Notes under the pieces: generated by a model | Seen by the model: only the letters and a program-made list of their open reading frames with translations | What the model was told of the DNA's origin: nothing | Databases searched by the model: none | Assembly (NCBI RefSeq): GCF_039503195.1 | Contig: NZ_JBCJKP010000001.1 | Coordinates: 4,650,001-4,714,000 of the forward strand | DNA length: 64,000 nucleotides | Direction of reading: 5' to 3' | Source of the DNA: Streptomyces mirabilis | GTDB taxonomy: Bacteria; Actinomycetota; Actinomycetes; Streptomycetales; Streptomycetaceae | Position numbers and translations under genes: made by a program | Shown: positions 7,882 through 15,586 of the stretch, one piece after another | Numbering within the stretch: the stretch's first letter is position 1 | Layout: every line of letters starts with the position of its first letter

Positions 7882-9975
7882 TCAGGCCGCGACCGGCTCC
7901 TTGGAGTCGACCTTCGCCGCTATCGCGGTGTCGGCGACCCCCGCACCGGTCCCCTCGGGGGCCTGCTTGCGCATGCCCTTCAGGACGACCACCAGGGCGG
8001 TGGTGACACAGACACCGGCCGCGATGGCGATCAGGTAGAGGAACGGGTTGCCGATCAGCGGGACCACGAAGATGCCGCCGTGCGGGGCCCGCAGCGTGGC
8101 GCCGAAGGCCATCGACAGGGAGCCGGTGACCGCGCCGCCCACCATGGCGGAGGGGATCACGCGCAGCGGGTCGGCCGCCGCGAACGGGATCGCGCCCTCC
8201 GTGATGAAGGAAGCGCCCAGGACCCAGGCCGCCTTGCCGTTCTCCCGCTCGGTCCGGGTGAAGAGCTTGCCGCGCACGGTCGTGGCGAGCGCCATGGCCA
8301 GCGGCGGGACCATGCCCGCCGCCATCACGGCCGCCATGATCTTCATCGCCGAGTCACTGGGGCTCGCGACCGCGATACCGGCGGTGGCGAACGTGTACGC
8401 GACCTTGTTGACCGGGCCGCCGAGGTCGAAGCACATCATCAGGCCGAGCAGCGCGCCGAGCAGGACGGCGTTGGTGCCGGTGAGGCCGTTGAGCCAGTCG
8501 GTCATGCCCTTCTGCGCGGAGGCGATGGGCTTGCCGATGACCACGAACATCAGGAACCCGACGATCGCCGCGGAGATCAGCGGGATCACCACCACCGGCA
8601 TGATGCCGCGCAACGCCGGCGGGATCTTCACCTTCTGGATCCCGATCACCACACCACCGGCGATGAGTCCGGCGGCCAGACCTCCGAGGAAGCCCGCGTT
8701 GATGGTGAGGGAGATCGCGCCGCCGACGAAGCCGGGCACGAGACCCGGGCGGTCCGCCATGCCGTAGGCGATGTAGCCGGCCAGGACCGGGACGAGGAAG
8801 CCGAAGGAGACGACGCCGATCTGGAAGAACAGCGCGCCCCAGCTGTCCGCCTGCAGCCACATGAAGTGGTCCACGACCGACGGCGCCTTGTTGATCTTGT
8901 AGCCGCCGATCGCGAATCCGAGGGCGATCAGCAGACCGCCCGCGGCGACGAACGGGACCATGTAACTGACGCCGGACATCAGCCACTTGCGGAGCTTGGT
9001 GCCGTATCCCTCGGTGGAGTCGCCGGAGCGCTCCACCGGCGTACCGGGGGCGGAGCCCGCGCTGACCTCGCCGCGCGCGGCCTTGCCACGCACCTCGGTG
9101 ATCAGCTCGGCGGGCTTGTTGATGCCCGCCTTCACGCCGACGTCGACGGTGGGCTTGCCGGCGAACCGGTCCTTGTCCCGTACGGGCACGTCGTGCGCGA
9201 AGATCACACCGTCCGCGGCCGCGATGACCGCCGGGTCGAGCCGGGTGAAGCCGGCCGAGCCCTGCGTCTCGACGACGACCTCGACGCCCGCCTCGCGGCC
9301 CGCGTTCTCCAGCGACTCGGCCGCCATGTAGGTGTGCGCGATGCCGGTGGGGCAGGAGGTGACGGCGACGATCCGGAACGGACGCTCACCGGAGGCTCCG
9401 GCGTCCGCGGTGGTGTCGCTCGTGGTGCCCGTGGCGGTGTCGGCGGAGGCCGCCGCCGACACCGCCACGGAGTTCTTGGAGCCGTCAGCGGACTCGGTGC
9501 CCTCGGGTGCGGTCGAGGCCGCGGCCGCCGGGGACTCGTCCCCGCGGATGAGCGCGGCCGCGGCCGCCGCGTCGTCCACGGCCCGCAGCGCGGACGTGAA
9601 CTCGGCGTTCATGAGCTGACGGGCCAGCGACGACAGGATCGTCAGATGCGCGTCGTCGGCGCCCGCCGGGGCGGCGATCAGGAAGATCAGGTCGGCGGGG
9701 CCGTCCGGCGCGCCGAAGTCGATCCCGGCCGCGCTGCGCCCGAAGCCGAGCGTCGGCTCGGTGACGTGAACGCTCCGGCAGTGCGGGATGCCGATCCCGC
9801 CGTCAAGGCCGGTGGGCATCTGGGCCTCGCGGGCGGCCACGTCGGCGAGGAAGCCTTCGAGGTCGGTCACCCGCCCCAGGGTCACCATGTGCTCGGCGAG
9901 GGCGCGTGCCGCCGCCTCTTTGGTCTCGGCGGACAGGTCGAGATCGACCAGGTCCGCGGTGATCATCTCGCTCAT
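7882..9975 (-). CDS. fruA: Fructose-specific PTS permease, fused EIIABC
   Basis: 697 aa from ATG 9975 with AAGGAG six bases upstream; an upstream extension of the frame is not homology-like. The EIIA domain (about 1-145) has the phosphorylated His65 in GIGIPHCRS. A low-complexity Ala/Ser/Thr linker (about 147-196) follows, then EIIB (about 198-300) with the phospho-cysteine Cys208 in VAVTSCPTGIAHTYMAAE. EIIC (about 326-690) has many membrane helices starting at LMSGVSYMVPFVAAGG. The protein imports fructose as fructose-1-phosphate using phosphate from HPr. It is the last gene of the DeoR-fruK-fruA operon. Confidence 0.96.
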   Translation of the reverse strand: MSEMITADLVDLDLSAETKEAAARALAEHMVTLGRVTDLEGFLADVAAREAQMPTGLDGGIGIPHCRSVHVTEPTLGFGRSAAGIDFGAPDGPADLIFLIAAPAGADDAHLTILSSLARQLMNAEFTSALRAVDDAAAAAALIRGDESPAAAASTAPEGTESADGSKNSVAVSAAASADTATGTTSDTTADAGASGERPFRIVAVTSCPTGIAHTYMAAESLENAGREAGVEVVVETQGSAGFTRLDPAVIAAADGVIFAHDVPVRDKDRFAGKPTVDVGVKAGINKPAELITEVRGKAARGEVSAGSAPGTPVERSGDSTEGYGTKLRKWLMSGVSYMVPFVAAGGLLIALGFAIGGYKINKAPSVVDHFMWLQADSWGALFFQIGVVSFGFLVPVLAGYIAYGMADRPGLVPGFVGGAISLTINAGFLGGLAAGLIAGGVVIGIQKVKIPPALRGIMPVVVIPLISAAIVGFLMFVVIGKPIASAQKGMTDWLNGLTGTNAVLLGALLGLMMCFDLGGPVNKVAYTFATAGIAVASPSDSAMKIMAAVMAAGMVPPLAMALATTVRGKLFTRTERENGKAAWVLGASFITEGAIPFAAADPLRVIPSAMVGGAVTGSLSMAFGATLRAPHGGIFVVPLIGNPFLYLIAIAAGVCVTTALVVVLKGMRKQAPEGTGAGVADTAIAAKVDSKEPVAA

Positions 9976-10196
9976 CGCGGGCTCCTTCGCACGCGTATCG
10001 CCCGGGGGAAGTCGTGGGCGGGGGTGGGGACGGGGGTGTCGCACTCAAGGAGGGCGGGGTCTGCGGGTGTGGCGGAGGCGGGGCCGGGGAAACCCCGCCT
10101 CATCAGGGCCTGCTCAGGGGGTGCGGCGGCGCCGGTCGTCGGAACGGCTGGGGTCGTCGGAACGGCCGGGTTCGTCAGGACAGCTTGGTTCGTCAT
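9972..10196 (-). CDS. Possible 74-aa Pro/Ala/Thr-rich ORF linking fruK and fruA
   Basis: The ATG at 10196 overlaps the fruK stop as ATGA, and its own TGA (9974-9972) overlaps the fruA start as ATGA. It would therefore couple the two genes translationally. The N-terminus is low-complexity (TNPAVPTTPAVPTTGAAAPP). No known domain is recognisable. It may be only a translated spacer, but two exact ATGA junctions in one frame are unlikely to be accidental. fruA also has its own good ribosome site, so coupling is not required. Confidence 0.35.
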   Translation of the reverse strand: MTNQAVLTNPAVPTTPAVPTTGAAAPPEQALMRRGFPGPASATPADPALLECDTPVPTPAHDFPRAIRVRRSPR

Positions 10197-11146
10197 GACA
10201 CGGGCTCCGTGAGTACGCGGTCCGCGGGGACCTCCGACGTGACGGTCACGGCGGAGGGGTCGAGGTCGGCCGGGCCCGGCATCACGCTGCCGGGCAGTTG
10301 TACGGCCGCGGCGCCATGGGCGACGGCGGAGGCCAGGGCCTCCGGGCCGCGGCCACCGGCGATCAGGAATCCGGCGAGGGAGGAGTCACCGGCGCCCACG
10401 TTGCTGCGTACGGCATCCACCCGTGCGCTGCCGAACCAGGCGCCCGCGCCGTCCACGAGCAGCTGCCCGTCCGCGCCGAGGCTCGCGAGCACCGCGTCGG
10501 CGCCCATCTCACGCAGCTCCTCGGCGGCCTTGACCGCGTCACCGACGGTGACGAGAGGGCGCCCGACGGCTTCGGCGAGCTCCTCGGCGTTGGGCTTCAC
10601 CACGTCGGGCCGCTCGCGCAGCGCCGCGAGCAGCGCGGGGCCGGAGGTGTCCAGGGCGATCCGGGCGCCGGCCGCGTGGGCGCGGGCGACGAGGTCGGCG
10701 TACCAGGAAGGACCGAGTCCGCGCGGCAGGCTGCCGCAGCAGGTGATCCAGTCGGTGTCGCCGGAACGATACTGCTGACGCACCGTCTCCAGGAGCAGCT
10801 CCGCCTCGGCGGCGGTGAGTTCGGGGCCGGGGGCGTTGATCTTCGTGAGCGTGCCGTCCGGTTCGGCGATCGAGATGTTCGAGCGGGTGGCTCCGGTGAC
10901 CGGGACCGGCGCGACCTCGATGCCCTGCGCGTGGAGCAGCTCGGCGACGAGTGCGCCGGGCGCACCGCCCAGCGGCAGTACGGCGATCGTGCGCTGCCCC
11001 GCCGCCGCGACCGCGCGCGAGACGTTCACGCCCTTGCCGCCCGGGTCCATGCGTTCGCCGGTGGCCCGGATGACCTCGCCGCGATCGAGCGACGGGACCT
11101 CGTACGTACGGTCGAGGGAGGGGTTGGGGGTGACGGTGAGGATCAT
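10193..11146 (-). CDS. fruK: 1-Phosphofructokinase
   Basis: 317 aa, PfkB family. It starts MILTVTPNPSLDRTYEV. Substrate-binding signature DPGGKGVNVSRA lies at about residues 34-45, and the anion-hole/catalytic motif VGAGDSSLAGF near the C-terminus. It phosphorylates fructose-1-phosphate, the product of FruA, to fructose-1,6-bisphosphate in the cytosol. The ATG overlaps the stop of the upstream DeoR-type gene (ATGA), consistent with one transcript for regulator, kinase and permease. Confidence 0.95.
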   Translation of the reverse strand: MILTVTPNPSLDRTYEVPSLDRGEVIRATGERMDPGGKGVNVSRAVAAAGQRTIAVLPLGGAPGALVAELLHAQGIEVAPVPVTGATRSNISIAEPDGTLTKINAPGPELTAAEAELLLETVRQQYRSGDTDWITCCGSLPRGLGPSWYADLVARAHAAGARIALDTSGPALLAALRERPDVVKPNAEELAEAVGRPLVTVGDAVKAAEELREMGADAVLASLGADGQLLVDGAGAWFGSARVDAVRSNVGAGDSSLAGFLIAGGRGPEALASAVAHGAAAVQLPGSVMPGPADLDPSAVTVTSEVPADRVLTEPVS

Positions 11147-11904
11147 GCGCGCACTACTTCCGTGCCACCGCGCTCGATGTCGGTGGCGTCTTCGGGGCTC
11201 AGCCCGCTGTCGGTGATCAGCAGGTCCACGTCGCTCAGGTCGCCGAAGCGGGCGAAGTGCTCCTGGCCGTGCTTGGAGGAGTCGGCGAGCAGCACCACGC
11301 GGCGCGCGGCGCGGATCGCCGCGCGCTTCACGGCGGCCTCGGCCAGGTCGGGGGTGGTCAGTCCGTGCTCGGCGGAGAAGCCGTTGGCCGCGACGAACAG
11401 GACGTCGGCGCGGATCTCGGCGTACGCGCGCAGCGCCCAGGCGTCCACGGCGGCGCGCGTACGGTGTCGGACGCGCCCTCCGACCAGGTGGAGCTGGATG
11501 CCGGGGTGATCCGCGAGGCGGGCCGCGATCGGCAGGCTGTGCGTGACGACGGTGAGCGTCGCCTCCAGCGGAAGGTCCCCGGCGAGCCGGGCGACCGTGC
11601 TGCCCGCGTCGAGGATCATCGTGCCCTGGTCCGGCAGCTCGGCGACGGCGGCCTGTGCGATGCGGTCCTTCTCGTCGGCCGCGGTGGACTCGCGCTCGGC
11701 GAGGTCGGGCTCGAAGTCGAGCCGCCCGGCCGGTATGGCACCGCCGTGCACCCGCCGCAGGAGTCCCGCACGGTCGAGGGTCTTCAGATCGCGGCGGATG
11801 GTCTCCGCGGTGACCTGGAACTCCTCGGCCAGCGAGAGCACGTCCACCCGACCGCCGTCACGGGCGAGCCGGAGGATCTCCTGCTGCCGCTCCGGTGCGT
11901 ACAT
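11143..11904 (-). CDS. DeoR/GlpR-family repressor of the fructose operon
   Basis: 253 aa from ATG 11904. The N-terminal DeoR helix-turn-helix (about 1-58) contains MYAPERQQEILRLARDGGRVDV and FQVTAETIRRDLKTLDRAGLLRRVHGG. The C-terminal sugar-phosphate-sensing domain (about 75-230) has DEKDRIAQAA, ILDAGSTVARLA and the typical VLFVAANGFSAEHGLTTPD. As first gene of the operon it probably autoregulates and responds to fructose-1-phosphate, by analogy with FruR proteins. The frame is open far upstream but without homology-like sequence. Confidence 0.92.
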   Translation of the reverse strand: MYAPERQQEILRLARDGGRVDVLSLAEEFQVTAETIRRDLKTLDRAGLLRRVHGGAIPAGRLDFEPDLAERESTAADEKDRIAQAAVAELPDQGTMILDAGSTVARLAGDLPLEATLTVVTHSLPIAARLADHPGIQLHLVGGRVRHRTRAAVDAWALRAYAEIRADVLFVAANGFSAEHGLTTPDLAEAAVKRAAIRAARRVVLLADSSKHGQEHFARFGDLSDVDLLITDSGLSPEDATDIERGGTEVVRA

Positions 11905-12068
11905 GCCCGTTCGCCTCCGATTACCTGTGCGCCGATGCCCGAACTTGTGGTTTCGCTCGGAGGCTACGCCCAGATTTCCGGAAAGTAAACAGGTTCGGGT
12001 GTCAGGTGGACACAAACGGGCATCGACGTGCGCCCCTCCACCCCGCTCGTTCCGGCCTCGCAGAAGCC

Positions 12069-12097
12069 CTGACGCCGTGTCATCGCGTCCGTATCCT
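12069..12097 (+). promoter_or_regulatory. Candidate vegetative promoter of the conflict operon
   Basis: CTGACG (12069-12074), a 17-base spacer and TATCCT (12092-12097) resemble an HrdB-type promoter. It lies 32 bases before GTG 12130, and the predicted transcript start falls near GTG 12103. Confidence 0.4.
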
Positions 12098-12129
12098 GGA
12101 CTGTGGGACACAACTTCTCGGGGGGTGTT

Positions 12130-13023
12130 GTGGACAGGGACGGTTTCCGCGCCCGCCCGGACCATGACTGGCAGCAGTCCGTGGTCCAGGCGCTGTGCGA
12201 TTCCCCGGTCCTGGGCGACCGCGGCGCCCGCGCGATGCTGGCCGAGCTGATCGGCGACCGGCTGGGGCGGCCGGTGGTCCTGCGGGAACAGGCGACCACG
12301 CAGCTGCAGCTGCTCGAACTGGTGCGGTTCTGCGTCCGCGAGGAGATCGCGGCGAACCACGGACTGTCCGCGCTGGCCGACGCGGTGTCACTGCTGGAGG
12401 GCCACAGCCGGACGGCCGACGCCGTCAGTGAGCTGGTGCGGGAACGCGCCGTACGGGAACACGCCGTACGGGAGAACGTCGTACGGGCCGGACCACCGCA
12501 TGACCCCTCGCACACCGACCGTCCTGTTCACCTGTTCCTCTCCTGCGCCGTCACCGACCTCGCATGGGCGTCCTGGATCGCCTGGCACCTGGAGGACGCG
12601 GGCGTCGGCTTACGCCTCGGCCTCTTCGACGGACCGCTGAGCGGTCTGGAACAGAGAGGTCCGGAGCGGAGAGGCCTGGAGCAGAGAGGCCTGGAGCAGA
12701 GAGGCCTGGAACAGAGTCCGGAGCAGTGCGCACGCGTCCTCGCCGTCCTGTCCCCGGCCTACGTCGGCTCCGCCCCCGTCCAGCAGGCCTGGCAGGCCGT
12801 GCACCGTCGGAACCCGGAGGGCATCGCCGAGTTGCTGGTGCCGGTCATGGTGGAGCCGTGCCGGCCCCCATGGCCGCTGTCCACGGTCGCGTACACCGAC
12901 CTCACGGGCCTCGGCGAGGACGCGGCCCGCGCCCGGCTGCTCGACGCCGTCGGCGTCACCCGCACCGCCCCCACCAGGCACGCCGCACCTCCGCGCTTCC
13001 CCGACCCGGCGGGCCGACGTTGA
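12130..13023 (+). CDS. EAD2-TIR protein of a conflict/RiPP-type locus
   Basis: 297 aa from GTG 12130 (GGGGGG just upstream); GTG 12103 is an alternative. Residues 11-92 match effector-associated domain 2 (DWQQSVVQALCDSPVLGDRG, LQLLELVRFC). Residues 132-275 look like a TIR domain: VHLFLSCAVTDLAWASWIAW, LEDAGVGLRLGLFDG, VLAVLSPAYV, LVPVMVE, YTDLTGL. Known family TIRs carry AEW where this one has QAW at 219-221, so the catalytic glutamate appears absent. A 15-bp tandem repeat encodes GLEQR units at 172-197, inside the TIR domain, and a second repeat encodes VREHA units at 103-120. TIR-like proteins of FxSxx-COOH (FxsC) loci are the nearest relatives I know. The TGA overlaps the TTG of the next gene. 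Confidence 0.78.
   Translation: MDRDGFRARPDHDWQQSVVQALCDSPVLGDRGARAMLAELIGDRLGRPVVLREQATTQLQLLELVRFCVREEIAANHGLSALADAVSLLEGHSRTADAVSELVRERAVREHAVRENVVRAGPPHDPSHTDRPVHLFLSCAVTDLAWASWIAWHLEDAGVGLRLGLFDGPLSGLEQRGPERRGLEQRGLEQRGLEQSPEQCARVLAVLSPAYVGSAPVQQAWQAVHRRNPEGIAELLVPVMVEPCRPPWPLSTVAYTDLTGLGEDAARARLLDAVGVTRTAPTRHAAPPRFPDPAGRR
12436..12489 (+). repeat. In-frame 15-bp tandem repeat between EAD2 and TIR
   Basis: Three and a half units of GTACGGGAACACGCC (12436-12450, 12451-12465, 12466-12480, partial after) encode V-R-E-x-A/V repeats in the interdomain linker. Confidence 0.8.
12646..12720 (+). repeat. In-frame 15-bp tandem repeat inside the TIR domain
   Basis: Five contiguous 15-bp units (CTGGAGCAGAGAGGC type) encode (L/P)E(Q/R)RG pentapeptides. 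Units 3 and 4 are identical. Multiples of 15 preserve the frame. Confidence 0.9.
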
Positions 13024-14531
13024 CGGGACAGGGCGGCGCGGGCCGCCACAACCCGGCGTTACGGATACGGGAGCGGATCGGCGAGGAGACCCTCGACGCA
13101 CTGCTCGCGGTGCCCGCGCTCCACGACCGCTACGCGCGCGCCCTGCTGACCGATCTGGTGGGCGAGGCGCTGGGGCACCGGGCCGACCTGCGGGAACAGT
13201 CCACCGTGCCGCTGCAGCTGCTGGAACTGTTCCGTTTCTGCGCGCGTCACCAGGACGGACTGTCGGTGCTCGCGCGGAAACTGCCGATGCTGGAGCCGGG
13301 CTGCCCGCAGGGACCCGTCGTGCAACGGCTCGCCGACGAATGGACGGCCGTGGACTCACTCGACGGCCTGCCTGAGGTCACCGGCTCCTGGCAGTTCCTC
13401 GGAGCCACCCTGACCACGCTGGCCATGTCGTACGCCATGCGGACGGCCCTCGTCCGGACGGCCACCGAGGCCAGGGTCTCCGCACCGCCGCCGCACGCCG
13501 ACACCTGCTGGCACGACTTCCTGCACATGGCCGGGCAGGGAGCTCCACGGGGCGGGCTGCCACCGTGGATGGTCTACCTCGACCGCACCGCCGACGCGAT
13601 GGGCCACCCCGTCGCGGTCGAGCTGCTCGCACGCAACCGGCAGTGGGCCCTGAGCTGCGGCCTGGCCGAGCTGCTCGACCTCGACCGCGCCCGGACTCCG
13701 GCGCCACCGCCGGCGGTCAGGCCGGGCCGGGAGTACCTGGCGATCCACATCGCTCCGGACCCGCTGGAGAACGGGCGCTACACGGTCTCGCACTCCCTCA
13801 TGTCCGACGCGGGCGGCCCGAACTGGCAGCACGGCGATCCGATGCAACGGGTGCCGACCGACGGGCTGCAGCACGCCGTGACCCGCATCATCAAAGCGGT
13901 CGAAGGGGGCGGCGGCGACCGGCTGGCCCATGTGTGGCTGGAGTTCGTGCTCCCCTTCGAACTGCTCAACCTGCCCGTCGACTGGTGGCCCCGGGACACC
14001 ACCGAAGTACCGAACGTGCCGCTCGCGGTGGACTACCCGGTGGTCGTGCGCAGCCTGGACCGGCTGCAGAACCGGGACTGGTACCGGTTCTGGCGCACCC
14101 GCTGGCAGCAGCTGGCGCGCGACGAACACCCGTCGAAGTCGGTGTACGTCAACGTCGCACACCAGAACGGCAACCATCTGCGCGGCCTGGAGGCCCGCCT
14201 CGGGGACAACGAGCACTGCGTGGCCCTGGTGCTGAGCGAGCCGCCGCTGCCCGACCACGGCAACGGCCGCCGGGAACTGCACGCGGCCCTGCGCAGCGGG
14301 CTGCCCGTGGTGATCTGGCACCGCGCGGGCCGCTCCACCAAGGAGTTCCGGGGTGTCCTCGACGGGCTCCTCACCGAGGGCCTGTCGCGGTTTCCCGCCA
14401 AGGTGGCCGCCTACCGGCGCCGTGCGGCGATCGACGCCGCCGACGACGAGGACGCCGCACACATCGGCCGCCACCTCGCGGTCCTGTGGGACGACCCCGA
14501 CCGCAAACCCGTGCGCCCCGAGCCACCGTGA
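13020..14531 (+). CDS. EAD2-VMAP protein (vWA-MoxR-associated conflict protein)
   Basis: 503 aa from TTG 13020, which overlaps the preceding stop (TTGA). An N-terminal EAD2 (about 11-92) is similar to that of the TIR gene (RIRERIGEETLDALLAVPAL, LQLLELFRFC). It is followed by a helical middle region (about 100-225, with WHDFLHMAGQGAPRGGLPP). The C-terminal VMAP domain (about 238-495) has EYLAIHIAPD, LAHVWLEFVLPFELLNLPVD and a late VVIWHRAGRS. In published comparative work VMAP proteins connect an effector domain to a MoxR AAA ATPase in NTP-dependent conflict systems. Its EAD would pair with the EAD of the TIR protein by homotypic contact (known of the family; here inferred). Confidence 0.8.
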   Translation: MTGQGGAGRHNPALRIRERIGEETLDALLAVPALHDRYARALLTDLVGEALGHRADLREQSTVPLQLLELFRFCARHQDGLSVLARKLPMLEPGCPQGPVVQRLADEWTAVDSLDGLPEVTGSWQFLGATLTTLAMSYAMRTALVRTATEARVSAPPPHADTCWHDFLHMAGQGAPRGGLPPWMVYLDRTADAMGHPVAVELLARNRQWALSCGLAELLDLDRARTPAPPPAVRPGREYLAIHIAPDPLENGRYTVSHSLMSDAGGPNWQHGDPMQRVPTDGLQHAVTRIIKAVEGGGGDRLAHVWLEFVLPFELLNLPVDWWPRDTTEVPNVPLAVDYPVVVRSLDRLQNRDWYRFWRTRWQQLARDEHPSKSVYVNVAHQNGNHLRGLEARLGDNEHCVALVLSEPPLPDHGNGRRELHAALRSGLPVVIWHRAGRSTKEFRGVLDGLLTEGLSRFPAKVAAYRRRAAIDAADDEDAAHIGRHLAVLWDDPDRKPVRPEPP

Positions 14532-15586
14532 CCGCGGACCACGTGACCACGGACCAGCAGTGCGGACCGGCGCCACCGGTCCGGGCATCGCAACCCCAGT
14601 CGTCGTACGGAGGGAGGCCGTTCGTGCCGCCGAACAGCCAGTCGTGGGGACTGTACCGAGGCACGGGACTGCCCGGTGCGACACCGAAGGAATGGCCTCA
14701 GGCACCGGCCTGGCGCAGCTTCGGCGGCGGCCCCGAGCTGCCCCCACCACCCGTCGAGGACCCGTGCGCCCCCGCGGTGCTGGGCACCATCAGGCAGCCG
14801 CTGCCGGCTCCGCCTGACGAGGTGGCCCGGGTGAACGTGGCGCTGCACCTGTGCCGTCCCCTGCTCGTCACGGGCGAGCCCGGCACCGGCAAGTCGTCCC
14901 TCGCCTACCGCATCAGCGGGGAGCTCGGCCTCGGTCCGGTCCTGCGCTGGCAGATCACTTCCGTGAGCACACTGCGGGAGGGCCTGTACGACGGCACGCA
15001 TGACGCCACGTACGGCGGCACGCGTGACGCCACGTACGACGGCCCGCACGAGGGTCGTGACGAGGGCGGGCACGACGGTGGGGTCCGGCTCGGGCCCCTG
15101 GGTACCGCCTTCCTGCCGTACCGCAGGCCCCGTGTGCTGCTGATCGACCGGCTGGACCGGGCCGAGATCGGTCTGCCCGAGGACCTGTGCACCGTACTGA
15201 CGGCCGGAGGATTCTTCCTGCCGGGCGGAGCGGTGCGCTGCCGAGCCTTCCCCGTGGTGGTCATCACCACCACGGGTGAGCGGGATCTGCCATGGGATCT
15301 CGTACGCCGCTGTGTGACCCTGCGGACCCAGCGGCCCGGCCCGGACCTGCTGCGCGCCATCGCCGCGAACCGGTTCCCTGCGGAGCCCGGCCGTCCCGGC
15401 CCGGCGCCGGACGCCGTGGACGCCTTCGTCGAACGGGCCACCGCCACCGAGGGACCGGTGCTGGAACGGTTCCTGGACGCACTCCGCCTGGCCGCCGACG
15501 GTGTCCTCCAGGCAGTGGCGGAGGGCGGCAACTGGCAGGAGGCCGTCGACACCCTTTGGCAGTGGACCGCGCCGGAGGAGCCATGA
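14528..15586 (+). CDS. MoxR-like AAA+ ATPase with degenerate Walker B
   Basis: 352 aa from GTG 14528, which overlaps the VMAP stop (GTGA). A Pro/Gly-rich N-terminus (1-75) precedes the AAA domain. Walker A is GEPGTGKS (116-123). The Walker B strand reads RVLLIDRLDRAE, where Arg208 stands in the position normally held by the catalytic Glu. The sensor-1 strand reads VVITTTGERD where I expect Asn. The arginine pair RRC (260-262) is kept. A 24-bp in-frame tandem repeat (YDGTHDAT units, about 154-185) replaces the usual short loop before Walker B. ATP binding is plausible; hydrolysis may be weak or lost. Confidence 0.8.
   Translation: MTADHVTTDQQCGPAPPVRASQPQSSYGGRPFVPPNSQSWGLYRGTGLPGATPKEWPQAPAWRSFGGGPELPPPPVEDPCAPAVLGTIRQPLPAPPDEVARVNVALHLCRPLLVTGEPGTGKSSLAYRISGELGLGPVLRWQITSVSTLREGLYDGTHDATYGGTRDATYDGPHEGRDEGGHDGGVRLGPLGTAFLPYRRPRVLLIDRLDRAEIGLPEDLCTVLTAGGFFLPGGAVRCRAFPVVVITTTGERDLPWDLVRRCVTLRTQRPGPDLLRAIAANRFPAEPGRPGPAPDAVDAFVERATATEGPVLERFLDALRLAADGVLQAVAEGGNWQEAVDTLWQWTAPEEP
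14987..15058 (+). repeat. In-frame 24-bp tandem repeat in the AAA gene
   Basis: Units 14987-15010 and 15011-15034 are near-identical (TACGACGGCACGCATGACGC and so on); 15035-15058 is a decayed third copy. They encode Y(D/G)GT(H/R)DAT. Confidence 0.85.

Noticed and set aside
7645..10212. 855-codon plus-strand frame over fruA
   Set aside because: Complement-frame artefact of high-GC codon bias opposite a well-supported EIIABC gene.
12436..12720. Possible CRISPR-like array
   Set aside because: Units are contiguous 15-bp tandem repeats without spacers and are in frame with the TIR gene.
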